This document shows positions 55,535-64,000 of a stretch of 64,000 nucleotides of DNA, piece by piece. Location of the stretch: NCBI GenBank assembly GCA_910579105.1, contig CAJTRT010000003.1:1-64000 (forward strand), read 5' to 3'. Every line of letters starts with the position of its first letter. Positions within the stretch are counted from its first letter, which is position 1. Below the pieces are notes generated by a model. That model saw only the letters and a program-made list of their open reading frames with translations, was not told the origin of the DNA and searched no databases. Source of the DNA: an uncultured Muribaculaceae bacterium (GTDB lineage Bacteria > Bacteroidota > Bacteroidia > Bacteroidales > Muribaculaceae). The position numbers were made by a program, and so were the translations under genes.

Positions 55535-56234
55535 ATTTCTTTTATCCTCAGTAGCGTTGGCTCTTTTCGCAATGATGGGTGGCGGTTCTGTTGATGAAGA
55601 CGGAAGCCTTTCTGCTTGGGTTTGGATTGTGATTATTGGCTTCGTTGTCATTTTTGTCATTGCAGCAATTCAAGGTATTGTGCATGAAGATGAGGAGAGA
55701 GAACGAGCTAACGCGGAATTAGAACGTAAAAAACAACAAGAGGCTGAAAAGAAAAGCGCCTACGACACATGGTTTCAAACCTATTCGGTACAACACGGTG
55801 TCCCTGATAAGTCCATAATTATCGAGGCCAATGAGATAGAAGGGTGCATACATATACATGAATCGAAAAAAGAAATATTCCTTAAAGGCCAGACTTATCC
55901 TTTCAAGGATATTATGAGCTGCACGTTCTCGGATAATCCTACAATAATCAAGGGAGCGGTTACAGCTGTTACCAAATCAAAAAACGGTAGCGCTATCGGC
56001 CGGGCAATCGTTGGTGACGTTATCGCCGGTCCTGCTGGTGCGATAATTGGTGGAACTACTGGTAAAAATACCACCGAGTTTAAGCATGAGAACGATCGCG
56101 TGATTCATAATTACACAGTTCTTGTAAATGTCAATAGCATTGCGAACCCCTTAGTGAGAATAGAAACAAGAGAAGACGGCGAACTCACGAATGAAATTGT
56201 AGCTTTGATGAATGTGATCATGGCCCGCAACTAA
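55524..56234 (+). CDS. Membrane-anchored glycine-zipper protein, function unknown
   Basis: The product has 236 residues. A hydrophobic N-terminus and a helix at about 31-50 (AWVWIVIIGFVVIFVIAAI) anchor it. A charged coiled-coil follows (about 55-75, EERERANAELERKKQQEAEKK). A central beta-rich part resembles PH-like domains. A glycine-zipper segment (GSAIGRAIVGDVIAGPAGAIIGG, split here by description only) lies near 153-176 and is typical of membrane-inserting or oligomerising helices. It overlaps the VanZ-like gene by 11 nt. Function is unknown. Confidence 0.6.
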   Translation: MKIRFLLSSVALALFAMMGGGSVDEDGSLSAWVWIVIIGFVVIFVIAAIQGIVHEDEERERANAELERKKQQEAEKKSAYDTWFQTYSVQHGVPDKSIIIEANEIEGCIHIHESKKEIFLKGQTYPFKDIMSCTFSDNPTIIKGAVTAVTKSKNGSAIGRAIVGDVIAGPAGAIIGGTTGKNTTEFKHENDRVIHNYTVLVNVNSIANPLVRIETREDGELTNEIVALMNVIMARN

Positions 56235-56513
56235 TTTTCTTGTCGCTGATTTCAAATCGTCCATAACTTTGCTAACGAAGGTGCCAAGTTCTGGACATTC
56301 CTTTTTGCGAACACAAATTCAATTCAACCATCTGAAACTTCAATTAATAGGAAAAGATCAAGTGTGGTGAGAAAATTTAATCAGCATTGTAATACGAAAC
56401 AGCAATAGCTCCGCATCTGCAAGATTATGCGGCGGTGGTGTAGCTGTTTATTGTATGCCATATTATTGCCGTTAGAACATATCATAAAATGCGGGAAACA
56501 TATGGCTTTTGAT
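56235..56513. other. AT-rich spacer without a supported gene
   Basis: No reading frame, tRNA or clear terminator was seen. The promoter of hicAB follows it. Confidence 0.5.
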
Positions 56514-56544
56514 TTTGTTATTGATATTAAAAATAGTATCTTTG
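56514..56544 (+). promoter_or_regulatory. Promoter of hicAB
   Basis: TTTG (56514-56517), 19 nt, then TATCTTTG (56537-56544): a consensus match 23 nt before the hicA ATG. Confidence 0.75.
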
Positions 56545-56567
56545 CGAGTGGAATAATCGAAGATTAA

Positions 56568-56819
56568 ATGAGCAAGAAAGAAAAGTTGGTTGCGAGGTTG
56601 TTGTCTCAGCCGAGGAATTTCACTTATAATGAAGCCAAGACGCTGATGGGGCTGCTTGGCTTTGAGGAAAGCAATAAGGGGCGAACTTCGGGTTCGAGGG
56701 TTGAATTCTACTATGAAGATTATTCGGTAATATTACATAAACCGCATCCAGGCAATGAGCTGAAGCCTTATCAAATTCGACAATTAATTGAATATCTTAA
56801 CAAATATAAATTTATTTAA
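56568..56819 (+). CDS. hicA: HicA-family toxin
   Basis: The product has 83 residues in the small dsRBD-like HicA fold. The C-terminal signature ILHKPHPGNELKPYQIRQLIEYL is typical of one HicA branch. The catalytic GSH of classical HicA reads SGSR here (41-44), so the usual histidine is absent. HicA toxins cleave mRNA; whether this branch does is open. It is first in a hicA-hicB operon with a 2-bp gap. Confidence 0.85.
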   Translation: MSKKEKLVARLLSQPRNFTYNEAKTLMGLLGFEESNKGRTSGSRVEFYYEDYSVILHKPHPGNELKPYQIRQLIEYLNKYKFI

Positions 56820-56821
56820 CT

Positions 56822-57166
56822 ATGGGATTATTGAAATATAAGGGTTATACTGGCTCCGTTGAATTTAACGAAGAGGATAATTGCCTGTTCGGCAAAGTAC
56901 AAGGACTGAAGAAAGTACTGATTTCATATGAAGGAAGTACCGTCGGCGAGATTAAACGGGATTTTGAAGCTGCAATAGACGATTATCTCGCAAGCTGTGA
57001 GGCGCGAGGAATCGAACCGGCGAAGCCATTCAGTGGCAGGTTTGTGGTGCGTATGCCTTCGGAGTTGCACAGCCGCATCGCCGGCATAGCATCTGCGACG
57101 GGAACGACAATAAATGACTTTATCAATCGTGCGATAGTCAACGAAGTACGCCACACAGCTTTTTAA
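56822..57166 (+). CDS. hicB: HicB-family antitoxin
   Basis: The product has 114 residues. An N-terminal degenerate RNase H-like domain (YTGSVEFNEEDNCLFGKVQGL...) and a C-terminal ribbon-helix-helix segment (GRFVVRMPSELHSRIAGIASATGTTINDFINRAI) are both present. It should neutralise HicA and repress the operon. It starts 2 bp after hicA. The islet 55085-57166 is AT-rich against its flanks. Confidence 0.88.
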   Translation: MGLLKYKGYTGSVEFNEEDNCLFGKVQGLKKVLISYEGSTVGEIKRDFEAAIDDYLASCEARGIEPAKPFSGRFVVRMPSELHSRIAGIASATGTTINDFINRAIVNEVRHTAF

Positions 57167-57195
57167 TTTCGTGTAATATGTATCTGGTGATGTAG

Positions 57196-58212
57196 CTATG
57201 GCTGAAACTGGATGAATTCCGAGGCGGTGGAAACCGCGCGGTTGAATGAGGCGGCCTGGCCGGGCACGGTTATGAAGAGGTGGACGGAGCCGGGAATGAC
57301 TTCATAGCGGGTCGCTATGCCGAGGCTGCTTATACGGTTGGCAAAGTGCGCTCCCTGGTCTTTGAGTATGTCGCGGTCGGCGGCGAGAATCATGGTTGGC
57401 GGAAGCACGCGCAGCATCGCGTCGGGTGCGTCGGCTGGAGAGACCAGCGGATTCGCTGTCTCGGAGGTGTACGCGTCGTTAAAGGCATCCATCAGCTTGC
57501 CGTCGAGGCCGAATCCGGCATCGAATTTATGCCAGCTTGCCGAGCTGTCGTTGTAAGCCTTGGTTACCGGGTAGAATGTTACCAGGCTGTTGAATGTGTT
57601 GGCGGGGAAACTCAGGGCGGTGGCGATCGCGAGGTTGCCCCCGGAGCTGTCGCCTCCTAACGATATGCCGGAGCATTTCCAGGCGTCAAGGCTGTCGATG
57701 GCGGTTTTGACTGACTGAACGCAGTCGTCCAGACCGGCGGGGAATGGATGCTCGGGAGCGAGCCGGTAGTCAACGGCAAGCACCGCTATGCCGTTCCGGG
57801 CGACGGCGGCGCAGAAGCGCGAGCAGCTGTTGATGCTGCCGATAGTCCATCCTCCGCCGTGGAAATAAACCAGGAGTGGCAGTGTGTCGTTGTCATAGCG
57901 GTCGCGTCTGAACAGCGCGAGGTGGTCGCCGACTTGTAAACGCTTAACGTCGGACGGAAGGTCGGACGTTGTGTTCCGGGAGGACCTGACGGAATCGAGC
58001 ATTCGCGAGTCGCCTGATATGGCTCGCCTCACGGCTTCTGTCTGGCGTTGGCTGAGATTTTTCGGGATTCCGGCGATGAATGTGTCGGCTTCGCGGCGGT
58101 ATATCGTTTCGTCGCTGGGAGTCTCTGCGTTAATGATTGATGTGGCGATGCTGCCCGCCGTAAGCAGGATTGCCGTGAATGAACGTAATGCCGCAAGTGG
58201 TCGGTTTGTCAT
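57196..58212 (-). CDS. Secreted alpha/beta-hydrolase (HSL-type esterase)
   Basis: The product has 338 residues from ATG 58212 (MTNRPLAALRSFTAILL), with a signal peptide. The oxyanion motif HGGGW (VYFHGGGWTIGS) and the nucleophile elbow GDSSGG are those of hormone-sensitive-lipase-type esterases. The catalytic His is in PGSVHLF, and Asp is in LAADRD. It probably hydrolyses small esters or deacetylates glycans in the periplasm. The start overlaps the DUF5131 stop by 4 nt. Confidence 0.88.
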   Translation of the reverse strand: MTNRPLAALRSFTAILLTAGSIATSIINAETPSDETIYRREADTFIAGIPKNLSQRQTEAVRRAISGDSRMLDSVRSSRNTTSDLPSDVKRLQVGDHLALFRRDRYDNDTLPLLVYFHGGGWTIGSINSCSRFCAAVARNGIAVLAVDYRLAPEHPFPAGLDDCVQSVKTAIDSLDAWKCSGISLGGDSSGGNLAIATALSFPANTFNSLVTFYPVTKAYNDSSASWHKFDAGFGLDGKLMDAFNDAYTSETANPLVSPADAPDAMLRVLPPTMILAADRDILKDQGAHFANRISSLGIATRYEVIPGSVHLFITVPGQAASFNRAVSTASEFIQFQP

Positions 58213-58949
58213 TTGATAGGGTTGTGTGTCGCGGTGTCGAGGCCGGCCCGGCGCGCCTGGGAGTGCTGGAGGGAGCGGGGGATCTGGTATAGGCGGCCGT
58301 CTTTGAGGAGGTGGGAGCCTGTCTGGTGGAAGCAGAATGGGATGGAGGCGTCGAGGCACTGGCGGCTGAGGCCGAGCACCCAGTCGAAGTCGAGGGCGCG
58401 GGCATATCTGCCGGATTCGCCCCCGACGGAGACCTCCTCGATTTTCTCCGGGTCGAGGTATGGCTCCAGGTCGAGCCGTTCCAAAAGCGGTGCGGCCACG
58501 ACCAGACGGTGGCGAATCGGGATGGAGAGGAATATGGGTAGGCGGTGGTCGGCGCGGTCCTGGTTCTCGACTGTGCATCCCACGGCCACGTTTTCATAGC
58601 CGTCGCTCCAGTCGGGAGGGAGGCAGTCGGGGAGGCGCTCAATGCGTTTGGTGAAGAAAAAGAAAGAGCATTCGGGTCGCCGGCGTATGATTTCCCATAT
58701 TTCGGGCCGCCATTCGTCGGCCTCCTCGATCAGGAAGTCTGAGGTAAAGCAGAGGGCGAACTCCGTGCCGGCAGGGAATTTCCAGTCCTTGTGCCTGTCG
58801 CGGCGGAGGGGGAGGTTGAACGAGGCGGTCCTGCGCACCTCGTCGGGCGGGATGGCTGTGCCGAAAGCCGCGTCCTCGCGGTAGACATAGCAGTGGCGGC
58901 ATCCGGCGCTGATTTTGTGGCAGCCGTGCCACGGATTCCACATCGGCAT
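58209..58949 (-). CDS. DUF5131 (phage Gp37/Gp68-like) protein
   Basis: The product has 246 residues. The start MPMWNPWHGCHKISAGCRHCY has C10, C17 and C20, a CxxxxxxCxxC cluster reminiscent of radical-SAM enzymes. FTSDFLIEEADEWRPEIW and FFFFTKRIERLPDCLP are typical of DUF5131. The enzymatic role is unknown. It lies 13 bp downstream of the AIM24-like gene and overlaps the esterase gene by 4 nt. Confidence 0.88.
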   Translation of the reverse strand: MPMWNPWHGCHKISAGCRHCYVYREDAAFGTAIPPDEVRRTASFNLPLRRDRHKDWKFPAGTEFALCFTSDFLIEEADEWRPEIWEIIRRRPECSFFFFTKRIERLPDCLPPDWSDGYENVAVGCTVENQDRADHRLPIFLSIPIRHRLVVAAPLLERLDLEPYLDPEKIEEVSVGGESGRYARALDFDWVLGLSRQCLDASIPFCFHQTGSHLLKDGRLYQIPRSLQHSQARRAGLDTATHNPIK

Positions 58950-58962
58950 GGCGCTTAGCAGG

Positions 58963-59598
58963 TTATTCCTCTGTGGTTAGGAGTGAACCAGGAGAGAGGT
59001 ACACGCGTCCCGGGCCGGTGACGCAGAGCATGGAGAAGCCTTCTCCACCGAAAAAATTGTCGGCGGAGACGTTGGCCGACATACGGCTCTCGTCGATGCC
59101 CCGGAGGGCTATTATGTGGTTCTCGTCGAGTTCCACCCGTTCGCCTGGCCGGAGGTCGAGAACCAGTGGCTCGTCTTTCGTGTCAAGGTAGACGGTGCCG
59201 TTGCCGGAAATTTTCTGCAAGAAAAGCCCCATACCTCCCATAAAGCCGCGGAAGGAGATTTTTGAACTGATTTCCATCCGGCTGTCGGAGGCGACGAACA
59301 CGCCGCTGTGGCACAAAAGTGTCTCGCTCTCTATTTTTACCGGGAGCAGTCCGCAGGAGCTTCCGATGACGGCTTTCCGAGGCACGCCGCAGTCGTTGTA
59401 AAGGCGTATGACGAACAGCGATTCTCCCGACAGTTTCGCCTTGAGGATGCGCTTCAGGCCTGATCCGTTGAGCCCTACCTCTTTTCGCAAGCCGGCTTCG
59501 AGACAGATAAGCGCCCCTTTCTGGGCGAAGAATTCCTCGCCCGGAAAGAGGGTTATATCAAGATGCTGTATGAAGTTGCCGGAAAGTTTGCAATCCAT
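58963..59598 (-). CDS. AIM24/TIGR00266 family protein
   Basis: The product has 211 residues. A double-psi/TRAP-like beta fold is suggested by repeated strands: FPGEEFFAQKGALICLEAG, LSGESLFVIRLYNDCG, FVASDSRMEISSKISFRGFMGGMGLFLQKISGNG and AVIGSSCG. The family has no firm bacterial role. It lies 39 bp downstream of purA on the same strand, so it may be in its transcript. Confidence 0.88.
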   Translation of the reverse strand: MDCKLSGNFIQHLDITLFPGEEFFAQKGALICLEAGLRKEVGLNGSGLKRILKAKLSGESLFVIRLYNDCGVPRKAVIGSSCGLLPVKIESETLLCHSGVFVASDSRMEISSKISFRGFMGGMGLFLQKISGNGTVYLDTKDEPLVLDLRPGERVELDENHIIALRGIDESRMSANVSADNFFGGEGFSMLCVTGPGRVYLSPGSLLTTEE

Positions 59599-59637
59599 GG
59601 GGTGTGTCGCGGTGGGAGGGATGCCCGGGTGGCGTTA

Positions 59638-60912
59638 TTATTCGCGGACGATGGTCTGCGTGCGGTCGGGGCCGACGGAGACAATCGTGATGGGGGTCGA
59701 GAGTTCCTTTTCGAGGAAGGTGATGTAGGCCTTGAAGTTTTCGGGGAACTGCTCCTCGGAGGTTATGGCTGTCATCGGTGTCTTCCATCCGGGGAGGGTG
59801 GTGTAGACCGGTTCTATGGTGCCGTCGGCGATGGAGTAGGGAAACCGGTCGGTTTCCTTGCCGTCGATACGGTAGGCCACGCAGGCTTTCACCTCGTCGA
59901 AGTCGTCGAGCACGTCGCTCTTCATCATGATCAGCCGGGTGACGCCGTTGACCATTATGGCGTATTTCAGTGCCACGAGGTCGATCCAGCCGCAACGGCG
60001 CTCGCGGCCAGTGACGGCGCCGTATTCGTGGCCGAGGTCGCGGATACGTTTGCCTGTCTCATCGAAAAGCTCTGTTGGGAAGGGGCCGCTGCCCACGCGG
60101 GTGCAGTAGGCCTTGAATATGCCGTAGACCTCGCCTATCCGGTTGGGGGCGATGCCGAGGCCGACGCACGCGCCGGCGCACACGGTGTTGGAAGAGGTTA
60201 CGAACGGGTAGGAACCGAAGTCGACGTCGAGCATGGTGCCCTGCGCTCCCTCGCAAAGCACGCTCTTGCCGTCGCGCAGCAGGCCGTTCACGAGGTACTC
60301 GCCGTCGACGATCTCATATTCGGCGAGGTATTCGACCGCCTCCATCCATTCCTTTTCGAGACGCGCGAGCAGTTCGGCGTCGGGTGTCGCGCCGAGCGAT
60401 GCCAGGCGGCTTAGGTGGAGAGCTTTCAGAGTAGAGTATTTTTCCTCGAAGTTGTCGGCGATGTCGCCCACGCGGAGGCCGTTGCGGGCGGTCTTGTCGG
60501 TGTATGTCGGGCCGATTCCCTTGCCGGTGGTTCCGATTTTCGCTCCTCCTTTGGCCTTCTCGCTCGCGGCGTCGATGAGGCGGTGTGTGGGGAGTATGAG
60601 GTGGGCCTTCCGCGATATTTTGAGGTTGTCTTTCAGGGGGACGCCGGCGGCTTCGAGGTCGCGGGCTTCCGAAGCGAACAGCACCGGGTCGAGCACGACG
60701 CCGTTGCCTATGATGTTGAGGCTGCGGTTCTGGAACACGCCCGAGGGGATGGACCGGAGCACGAATTTCTTGCCGTCGAATTCAAGGGTGTGTCCCGCGT
60801 TGGGGCCTCCCTGGAAGCGCGCCACCGCGTCGTAGCGCGGTGTCAGCACGTCGACGACCTTACCTTTACCTTCGTCGCCCCATTGGAGGCCGAGCAAAAC
60901 GTCAGCTTTCAT
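59638..60912 (-). CDS. purA: Adenylosuccinate synthetase
   Basis: The product has 424 residues. The start MKADVLLGLQWGDEGKGKVVD carries the GDEGKG P-loop. Further motifs are GPNAGHTL, TGKGIGPTYTDKTARNGL and LCEGAQGTMLDVDFGSYPFVTSS. It makes adenylosuccinate from IMP, Asp and GTP. It lies 46 bp downstream of a Fur-family gene on the same strand. Confidence 0.98.
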   Translation of the reverse strand: MKADVLLGLQWGDEGKGKVVDVLTPRYDAVARFQGGPNAGHTLEFDGKKFVLRSIPSGVFQNRSLNIIGNGVVLDPVLFASEARDLEAAGVPLKDNLKISRKAHLILPTHRLIDAASEKAKGGAKIGTTGKGIGPTYTDKTARNGLRVGDIADNFEEKYSTLKALHLSRLASLGATPDAELLARLEKEWMEAVEYLAEYEIVDGEYLVNGLLRDGKSVLCEGAQGTMLDVDFGSYPFVTSSNTVCAGACVGLGIAPNRIGEVYGIFKAYCTRVGSGPFPTELFDETGKRIRDLGHEYGAVTGRERRCGWIDLVALKYAIMVNGVTRLIMMKSDVLDDFDEVKACVAYRIDGKETDRFPYSIADGTIEPVYTTLPGWKTPMTAITSEEQFPENFKAYITFLEKELSTPITIVSVGPDRTQTIVRE

Positions 60913-60958
60913 AATCTGTTTGATGTTTCTGAAATCTTATGTTATGGGTGGAAATTGT

Positions 60959-61459
60959 CTATGGTTGTCTGTGTGGGCCGCCGGCGCCGTTCTGTCGGCG
61001 CATCTCGCGCTGGCACCGCGAGCAGATGCCATAGACGTAGAGCGAGAAATGCGATGGCTGGAACCGCGGGAACTTGTGGGCTGTGATTTCGGCGGGAAGG
61101 GCCGGTTCGCGCTGTTCCCTGACGCGGCCGCACGAGGTGCACACCAGGTGGAGGTGCGGCTCTTTGCCGCCGAGGGTCGCCCGCTCGTATTGCGCGGGCT
61201 GGTTCCCGAACTGGTGGCGCAACAGAAGACCCGCGTCGACCAGAACCTGCAAGGACGCGTAGAGGGTCGAGCGGCTCACATGGTAACCGTCGGCCTCCAG
61301 GATGTTGTACAGCTCGTCGGCGTAGAAATGTTTCCCGGTGGAGAATGCCTTCTCCAGGATTGCGGTCCGTTCGGGCGTGCGGCGCATTTTCTGTTTTTTC
61401 AGGAACTCTGCGAGCCGCGCCTTGGCTTGCACGAGCTGGTCGTTGCTGTTTTCGGCCAT
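60959..61459 (-). CDS. Fur-family transcriptional regulator
   Basis: The product has 166 residues from ATG 61459 (MAENSNDQLVQAKARLAEFL). The winged helix reads RRTPERTAILEKAFSTGKHFYADELYNIL and VSRSTLYASLQVLVDAGLL. The dimerisation domain has HLHLVCTSCGRV and the C-terminal CSRCQ, forming a structural Zn site. Which metal or signal it senses (iron, zinc or peroxide) is not decidable. A promoter with TACCTTTG lies upstream. purA and the AIM24 gene follow. Confidence 0.92.
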   Translation of the reverse strand: MAENSNDQLVQAKARLAEFLKKQKMRRTPERTAILEKAFSTGKHFYADELYNILEADGYHVSRSTLYASLQVLVDAGLLLRHQFGNQPAQYERATLGGKEPHLHLVCTSCGRVREQREPALPAEITAHKFPRFQPSHFSLYVYGICSRCQREMRRQNGAGGPHRQP

Positions 61460-61487
61460 ATCAGACGAATGGATGGCGATTCTTCCG

Positions 61488-61519
61488 CAAAGGTACGCAA
61501 TTTTCCCCACAATCCCGAA
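61488..61519 (-). promoter_or_regulatory. Promoter of the fur-family-purA unit
   Basis: On the minus strand TTCG (61516-61519), 20 nt, then TACCTTTG (61488-61495). The -7 element is a full match; the -33 element is weak. Confidence 0.6.
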
Positions 61520-61579
61520 CCGCGCCGGCATAATATGAGCGAAAACCGGGCGCAAAGTATCCGATAGGAAGCGCGATGG

Positions 61580-63847
61580 TTATTTGCGTCGCGGCAGACG
61601 CAGCGGCTCATAGACGCGTTCGCCGATGTGTCCGGCGAGGGCCGAGCAGAACGCGAGCCATTTCTGCTGTTTCGCGAGGAGGTCGAGCACTGTGGGCATA
61701 TCGTAGCCGGGACTGCTCTGTATGGTTTTTATTTTCTGCGTTATGTCGTCGAAGTTGCAGCGGGCCACGTCGTATTTCAACGCGATCAGAGCCTGCGGCA
61801 CCACTTGTTCGAGGCGGTCCTCCTCGGTCTCGACCTTGGTGTTGTTCTTGAAGTAGATCTTGCTGAGCTGGTGCTTTTCGACCACCAGGTCGGTGGTAAG
61901 CCGCCGCGCTTCGTCGTCCGGGGATGACGCGAGGTCTTTTTCAAGGAATGTCAGGGCGAACCCTCGCAGTTCGCTGTCGAACCGCTCGGCGGCCTGCTGC
62001 CGCAGGCGCTTCTCGCGTATTTCGATCTCGGCCATGTCGGCCGCGGATTCGCGTATGTCGTTTATGCCGGCCGCGACGAACTCCTCCATCCTGGTTGTCG
62101 CGGCCGCGGTGAAATCGGCCAGAGCGGCGTCCCAGCGCTGGTGCCTCAGGTTCATGGCGTGGTCGAATATCCTGCGGTAAAGGTCGTTTGAGAACCCGAT
62201 TCCGTCGGCTTCGAGATCCTCGCTTACGAAGTCGATTACTTTCACGAACTCCCGCGCCTGGCCGTCGTCGTCGAATTTCTGCCCCAGGTCGAGCATTCCG
62301 TATTTCAGCACGAGCCGCAGCAGTTCCTTCTCGCGCGGGTAGAGCATGGCCGCGTGCGGGTCGGCTGGGAAGCCCGCGGTGCCTGAGGGGGGCGCGGCGC
62401 CCATTCTGTCGGCCTCCTCTTCGGCTGCCGCGAGTGCCGCCGCTTCCGCGGCGTCGGCCTCCGTGGCGCCCGGTCCGTTGTGGATCGAGTTGGCGGCGGC
62501 ACTTTTGCGGCGTTCGACGGCGTTCTGCTCGCGGCGTTTGGCGAGGTCGGCCGCGACGGCGCGGGTCAGCACCCCCTCGTCGATTCCGAAACGCTGGGAG
62601 CACTGCTGGATGTAGACCGTGCGGGTGAGCTCGAGCGGGATGGCGGCTATCGAGCGCACGATGTCGGCGATCGCCTTGGAGCGCCTGATCGGGTCGTCTG
62701 CGCAGTCGTCGAGTAGTATACGGCTCTTGAAGTGGATGAAATCCACCTCGTTTGCCTGGATATACTCCTCGACTTCGGCTGAGGAGTGGTGCTGGGCGAA
62801 CGAGTCGGGGTCGTCGCCGTCCGGGAGGAGCAGCACCTTGATGTTCAGCCCTTCGGCGAGCAGCATGTCGATGCCTCGGAGCGATGCCTTGATGCCTGCC
62901 GCGTCGGAGTCGTAAATCACGGTGACGTTCTCGGTGAAGCGGTGGATGAGGCGGATCTGTCCCTCTGTGAGCGACGTGCCTGACGACGCGACCACGTTCT
63001 CTATGCCGCTCTGGTGCATGGAGATCACGTCCATATATCCCTCCACGAGGATGCATTTGTCCTGTTTGACGATAGCCTGCTTGGCCTGGTACAGGCCGTA
63101 GAGCTCGCGGCTTTTGGAGTATATGGCCGATTCCGGGGAGTTGACGTACTTGGCCACCGACTTGTCGGAGCGCAACGTCCTGCCGCCGAAGGCCACGACC
63201 TTGCCCGACATCGTGAACACCGGGTATATTACGCGGCCGCGGAAGCGGTCGTAGATTCCGTGCTCCCCATTCGAGCACAGTCCGGTTTCGAGGAGGAATT
63301 TCTCGTTGTACCCCTTCGCCCGGGCGGCATCGTAGAGGTCGGTGCTTTTCTGGAGGGCGTATCCGAGGTGGAATCGTTTGACCGCCCAGTCGTTGATGCC
63401 TCTTTCGCGGAAATATGCCAGCCCGATTTCCCTGCCGTCGGGGGTGTCGGCCATATTGCTCTCGAAATGGCGCATGGCGAAGTCGTTGACCTCCATCATA
63501 CCCTGTCGCTCGGTCTGCTCGCGGCGTTCGTCGTCGCTCATCTCGCGCTCCTGGATCTCTATATGGTATTTCTTGGCCAGCCAGCGGAGCGCCTCGTTGA
63601 AGGTCATCTGCTCCAGCTCCATCAGGAAATTGACAGGGCTTCCCCCCTTGCCGCAGCTGAAGCATTTGCATATTCCTTTCGACGGGGAGACAGAGAACGA
63701 CGGGGTGCGCTCATTATGGAATGGGCACAGTCCCATATAGTTCGCTCCCTTGCGCTTGAGGTGCACGAAATCCGAGACCACCTCCACGATGTTGGCGGTG
63801 TCGATGATCCGTTGCACTGTTTCCCTGTCGATAAGGCCTTTGCTCAT
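61580..63847 (-). CDS. dnaG: DNA primase
   Basis: The product has 755 residues, longer than E. coli DnaG (581). The zinc ribbon (C41, H44, C62, C65) and the TOPRIM core (ILVEGYMDV and IYDSDAAG) are intact. The additional length lies in an Ala/Glu-rich linker (about 455-500) and the C-terminal helicase-binding region. It makes primers for replication. It is followed on the right by an outer-membrane protein gene on the same strand. Confidence 0.96.
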   Translation of the reverse strand: MSKGLIDRETVQRIIDTANIVEVVSDFVHLKRKGANYMGLCPFHNERTPSFSVSPSKGICKCFSCGKGGSPVNFLMELEQMTFNEALRWLAKKYHIEIQEREMSDDERREQTERQGMMEVNDFAMRHFESNMADTPDGREIGLAYFRERGINDWAVKRFHLGYALQKSTDLYDAARAKGYNEKFLLETGLCSNGEHGIYDRFRGRVIYPVFTMSGKVVAFGGRTLRSDKSVAKYVNSPESAIYSKSRELYGLYQAKQAIVKQDKCILVEGYMDVISMHQSGIENVVASSGTSLTEGQIRLIHRFTENVTVIYDSDAAGIKASLRGIDMLLAEGLNIKVLLLPDGDDPDSFAQHHSSAEVEEYIQANEVDFIHFKSRILLDDCADDPIRRSKAIADIVRSIAAIPLELTRTVYIQQCSQRFGIDEGVLTRAVAADLAKRREQNAVERRKSAAANSIHNGPGATEADAAEAAALAAAEEEADRMGAAPPSGTAGFPADPHAAMLYPREKELLRLVLKYGMLDLGQKFDDDGQAREFVKVIDFVSEDLEADGIGFSNDLYRRIFDHAMNLRHQRWDAALADFTAAATTRMEEFVAAGINDIRESAADMAEIEIREKRLRQQAAERFDSELRGFALTFLEKDLASSPDDEARRLTTDLVVEKHQLSKIYFKNNTKVETEEDRLEQVVPQALIALKYDVARCNFDDITQKIKTIQSSPGYDMPTVLDLLAKQQKWLAFCSALAGHIGERVYEPLRLPRRK

Positions 63848-63878
63848 CTTTAATATGAAAGCTGTATCAGGATGTGAT

Positions 63879-64000
63879 TTAAAACTTGACGACCAGTTCG
63901 GCTACGATTTTGTCGTCACAGCCGACCGGGGCGTCAACCCCGGAGTCATAGAAATACTTTTCGTAGTTCAGACGCAGGGCTACCCGCAGCGGCGAGCGCA
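63879..64000 (-). CDS. C-terminal end of an outer-membrane beta-barrel protein (partial)
   Basis: Only the last 40 residues are in the window. They include RVALRLNYEKYFYDSG and the final strand DDKIVAELVVKF, ending in Phe as BAM substrates do. Alternating pattern and the ending suggest a porin-like barrel. The gene lies 31 bp upstream of dnaG on the same strand, and the rest is off the right edge. Confidence 0.6.
   Translation of the reverse strand, partial: RSPLRVALRLNYEKYFYDSGVDAPVGCDDKIVAELVVKF

Overview
The window looks like chromosome of a high-GC member of the order Bacteroidales, most likely a gut Muribaculaceae-type bacterium. The family is an inference from gene content, not from a marker gene. 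Pointers are Bacteroidota-style promoters (-33 TTG/TTTG, about 20 nt, -7 TAnnTTTG), a TPP riboswitch in front of a TonB-dependent receptor, PCMD, DUF4923, DUF4250 and BspA-type LRR families, SpII lipoprotein signals, and a T9SS-like C-terminal domain. Both edges cut genes: rarA at the left and an outer-membrane beta-barrel protein at the right. I see no tRNA, rRNA, CRISPR array or complete insertion sequence.

Layout. 0-12.5 kb holds housekeeping genes: rarA, a PstS-like lipoprotein with a TPR protein, an RluA-type synthase with fmt, a heavy-metal unit (HMA-AraC regulator and Cu/Zn efflux permease), pyrBI, a flavin reductase, glyA and a plsC-like acyltransferase. 12.6-24.2 kb holds a large LRR surface protein, groES-groEL, a DUF4160/DUF2442 pair, a DUF4332 protein and a four-gene outer-membrane/PCMD operon. 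24.2-27.3 kb is a TPP-riboswitch-controlled thiamine uptake unit (TonB receptor plus PnuC/PnuT-type transporter). 27.7-30.9 kb is a polyprenyl-phosphate-pentose cluster whose first gene appears frameshifted. 30.9-32.5 kb is an AT-richer two-gene ATPase/TOPRIM-like unit resembling phage-defence modules.

32.6-42.8 kb holds DUF4923, TM2, TatD, polyprenyl synthase, a DUF4250-helicase-nspC operon, GH43, GT2 and radC. 43-45.1 kb is ptb-buk, with a candidate small RNA upstream. 45.8-50.6 kb is htpG and clpC. 51-54.9 kb is gyrA and a TPR protein. 55-57.2 kb is an AT-rich islet with a VanZ-like protein, a glycine-zipper protein and hicAB. 57.2-63.8 kb is an esterase, DUF5131, AIM24, fur-family and purA, and dnaG.

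Two themes cross the window. First, groES, clpC and htpG each have a -24/-12 (sigma-54-type) motif with correct GG/GC spacing upstream: perfect core for clpC, one mismatch for groES, two for htpG. This suggests a shared chaperone/Clp regulon. Second, a family of composite inverted repeats (core ACGCGGC-RY-GCCGCGT flanked by TCCCTAC/GTAGGGA) occurs in three intergenic spots, with a related palindrome at a fourth.
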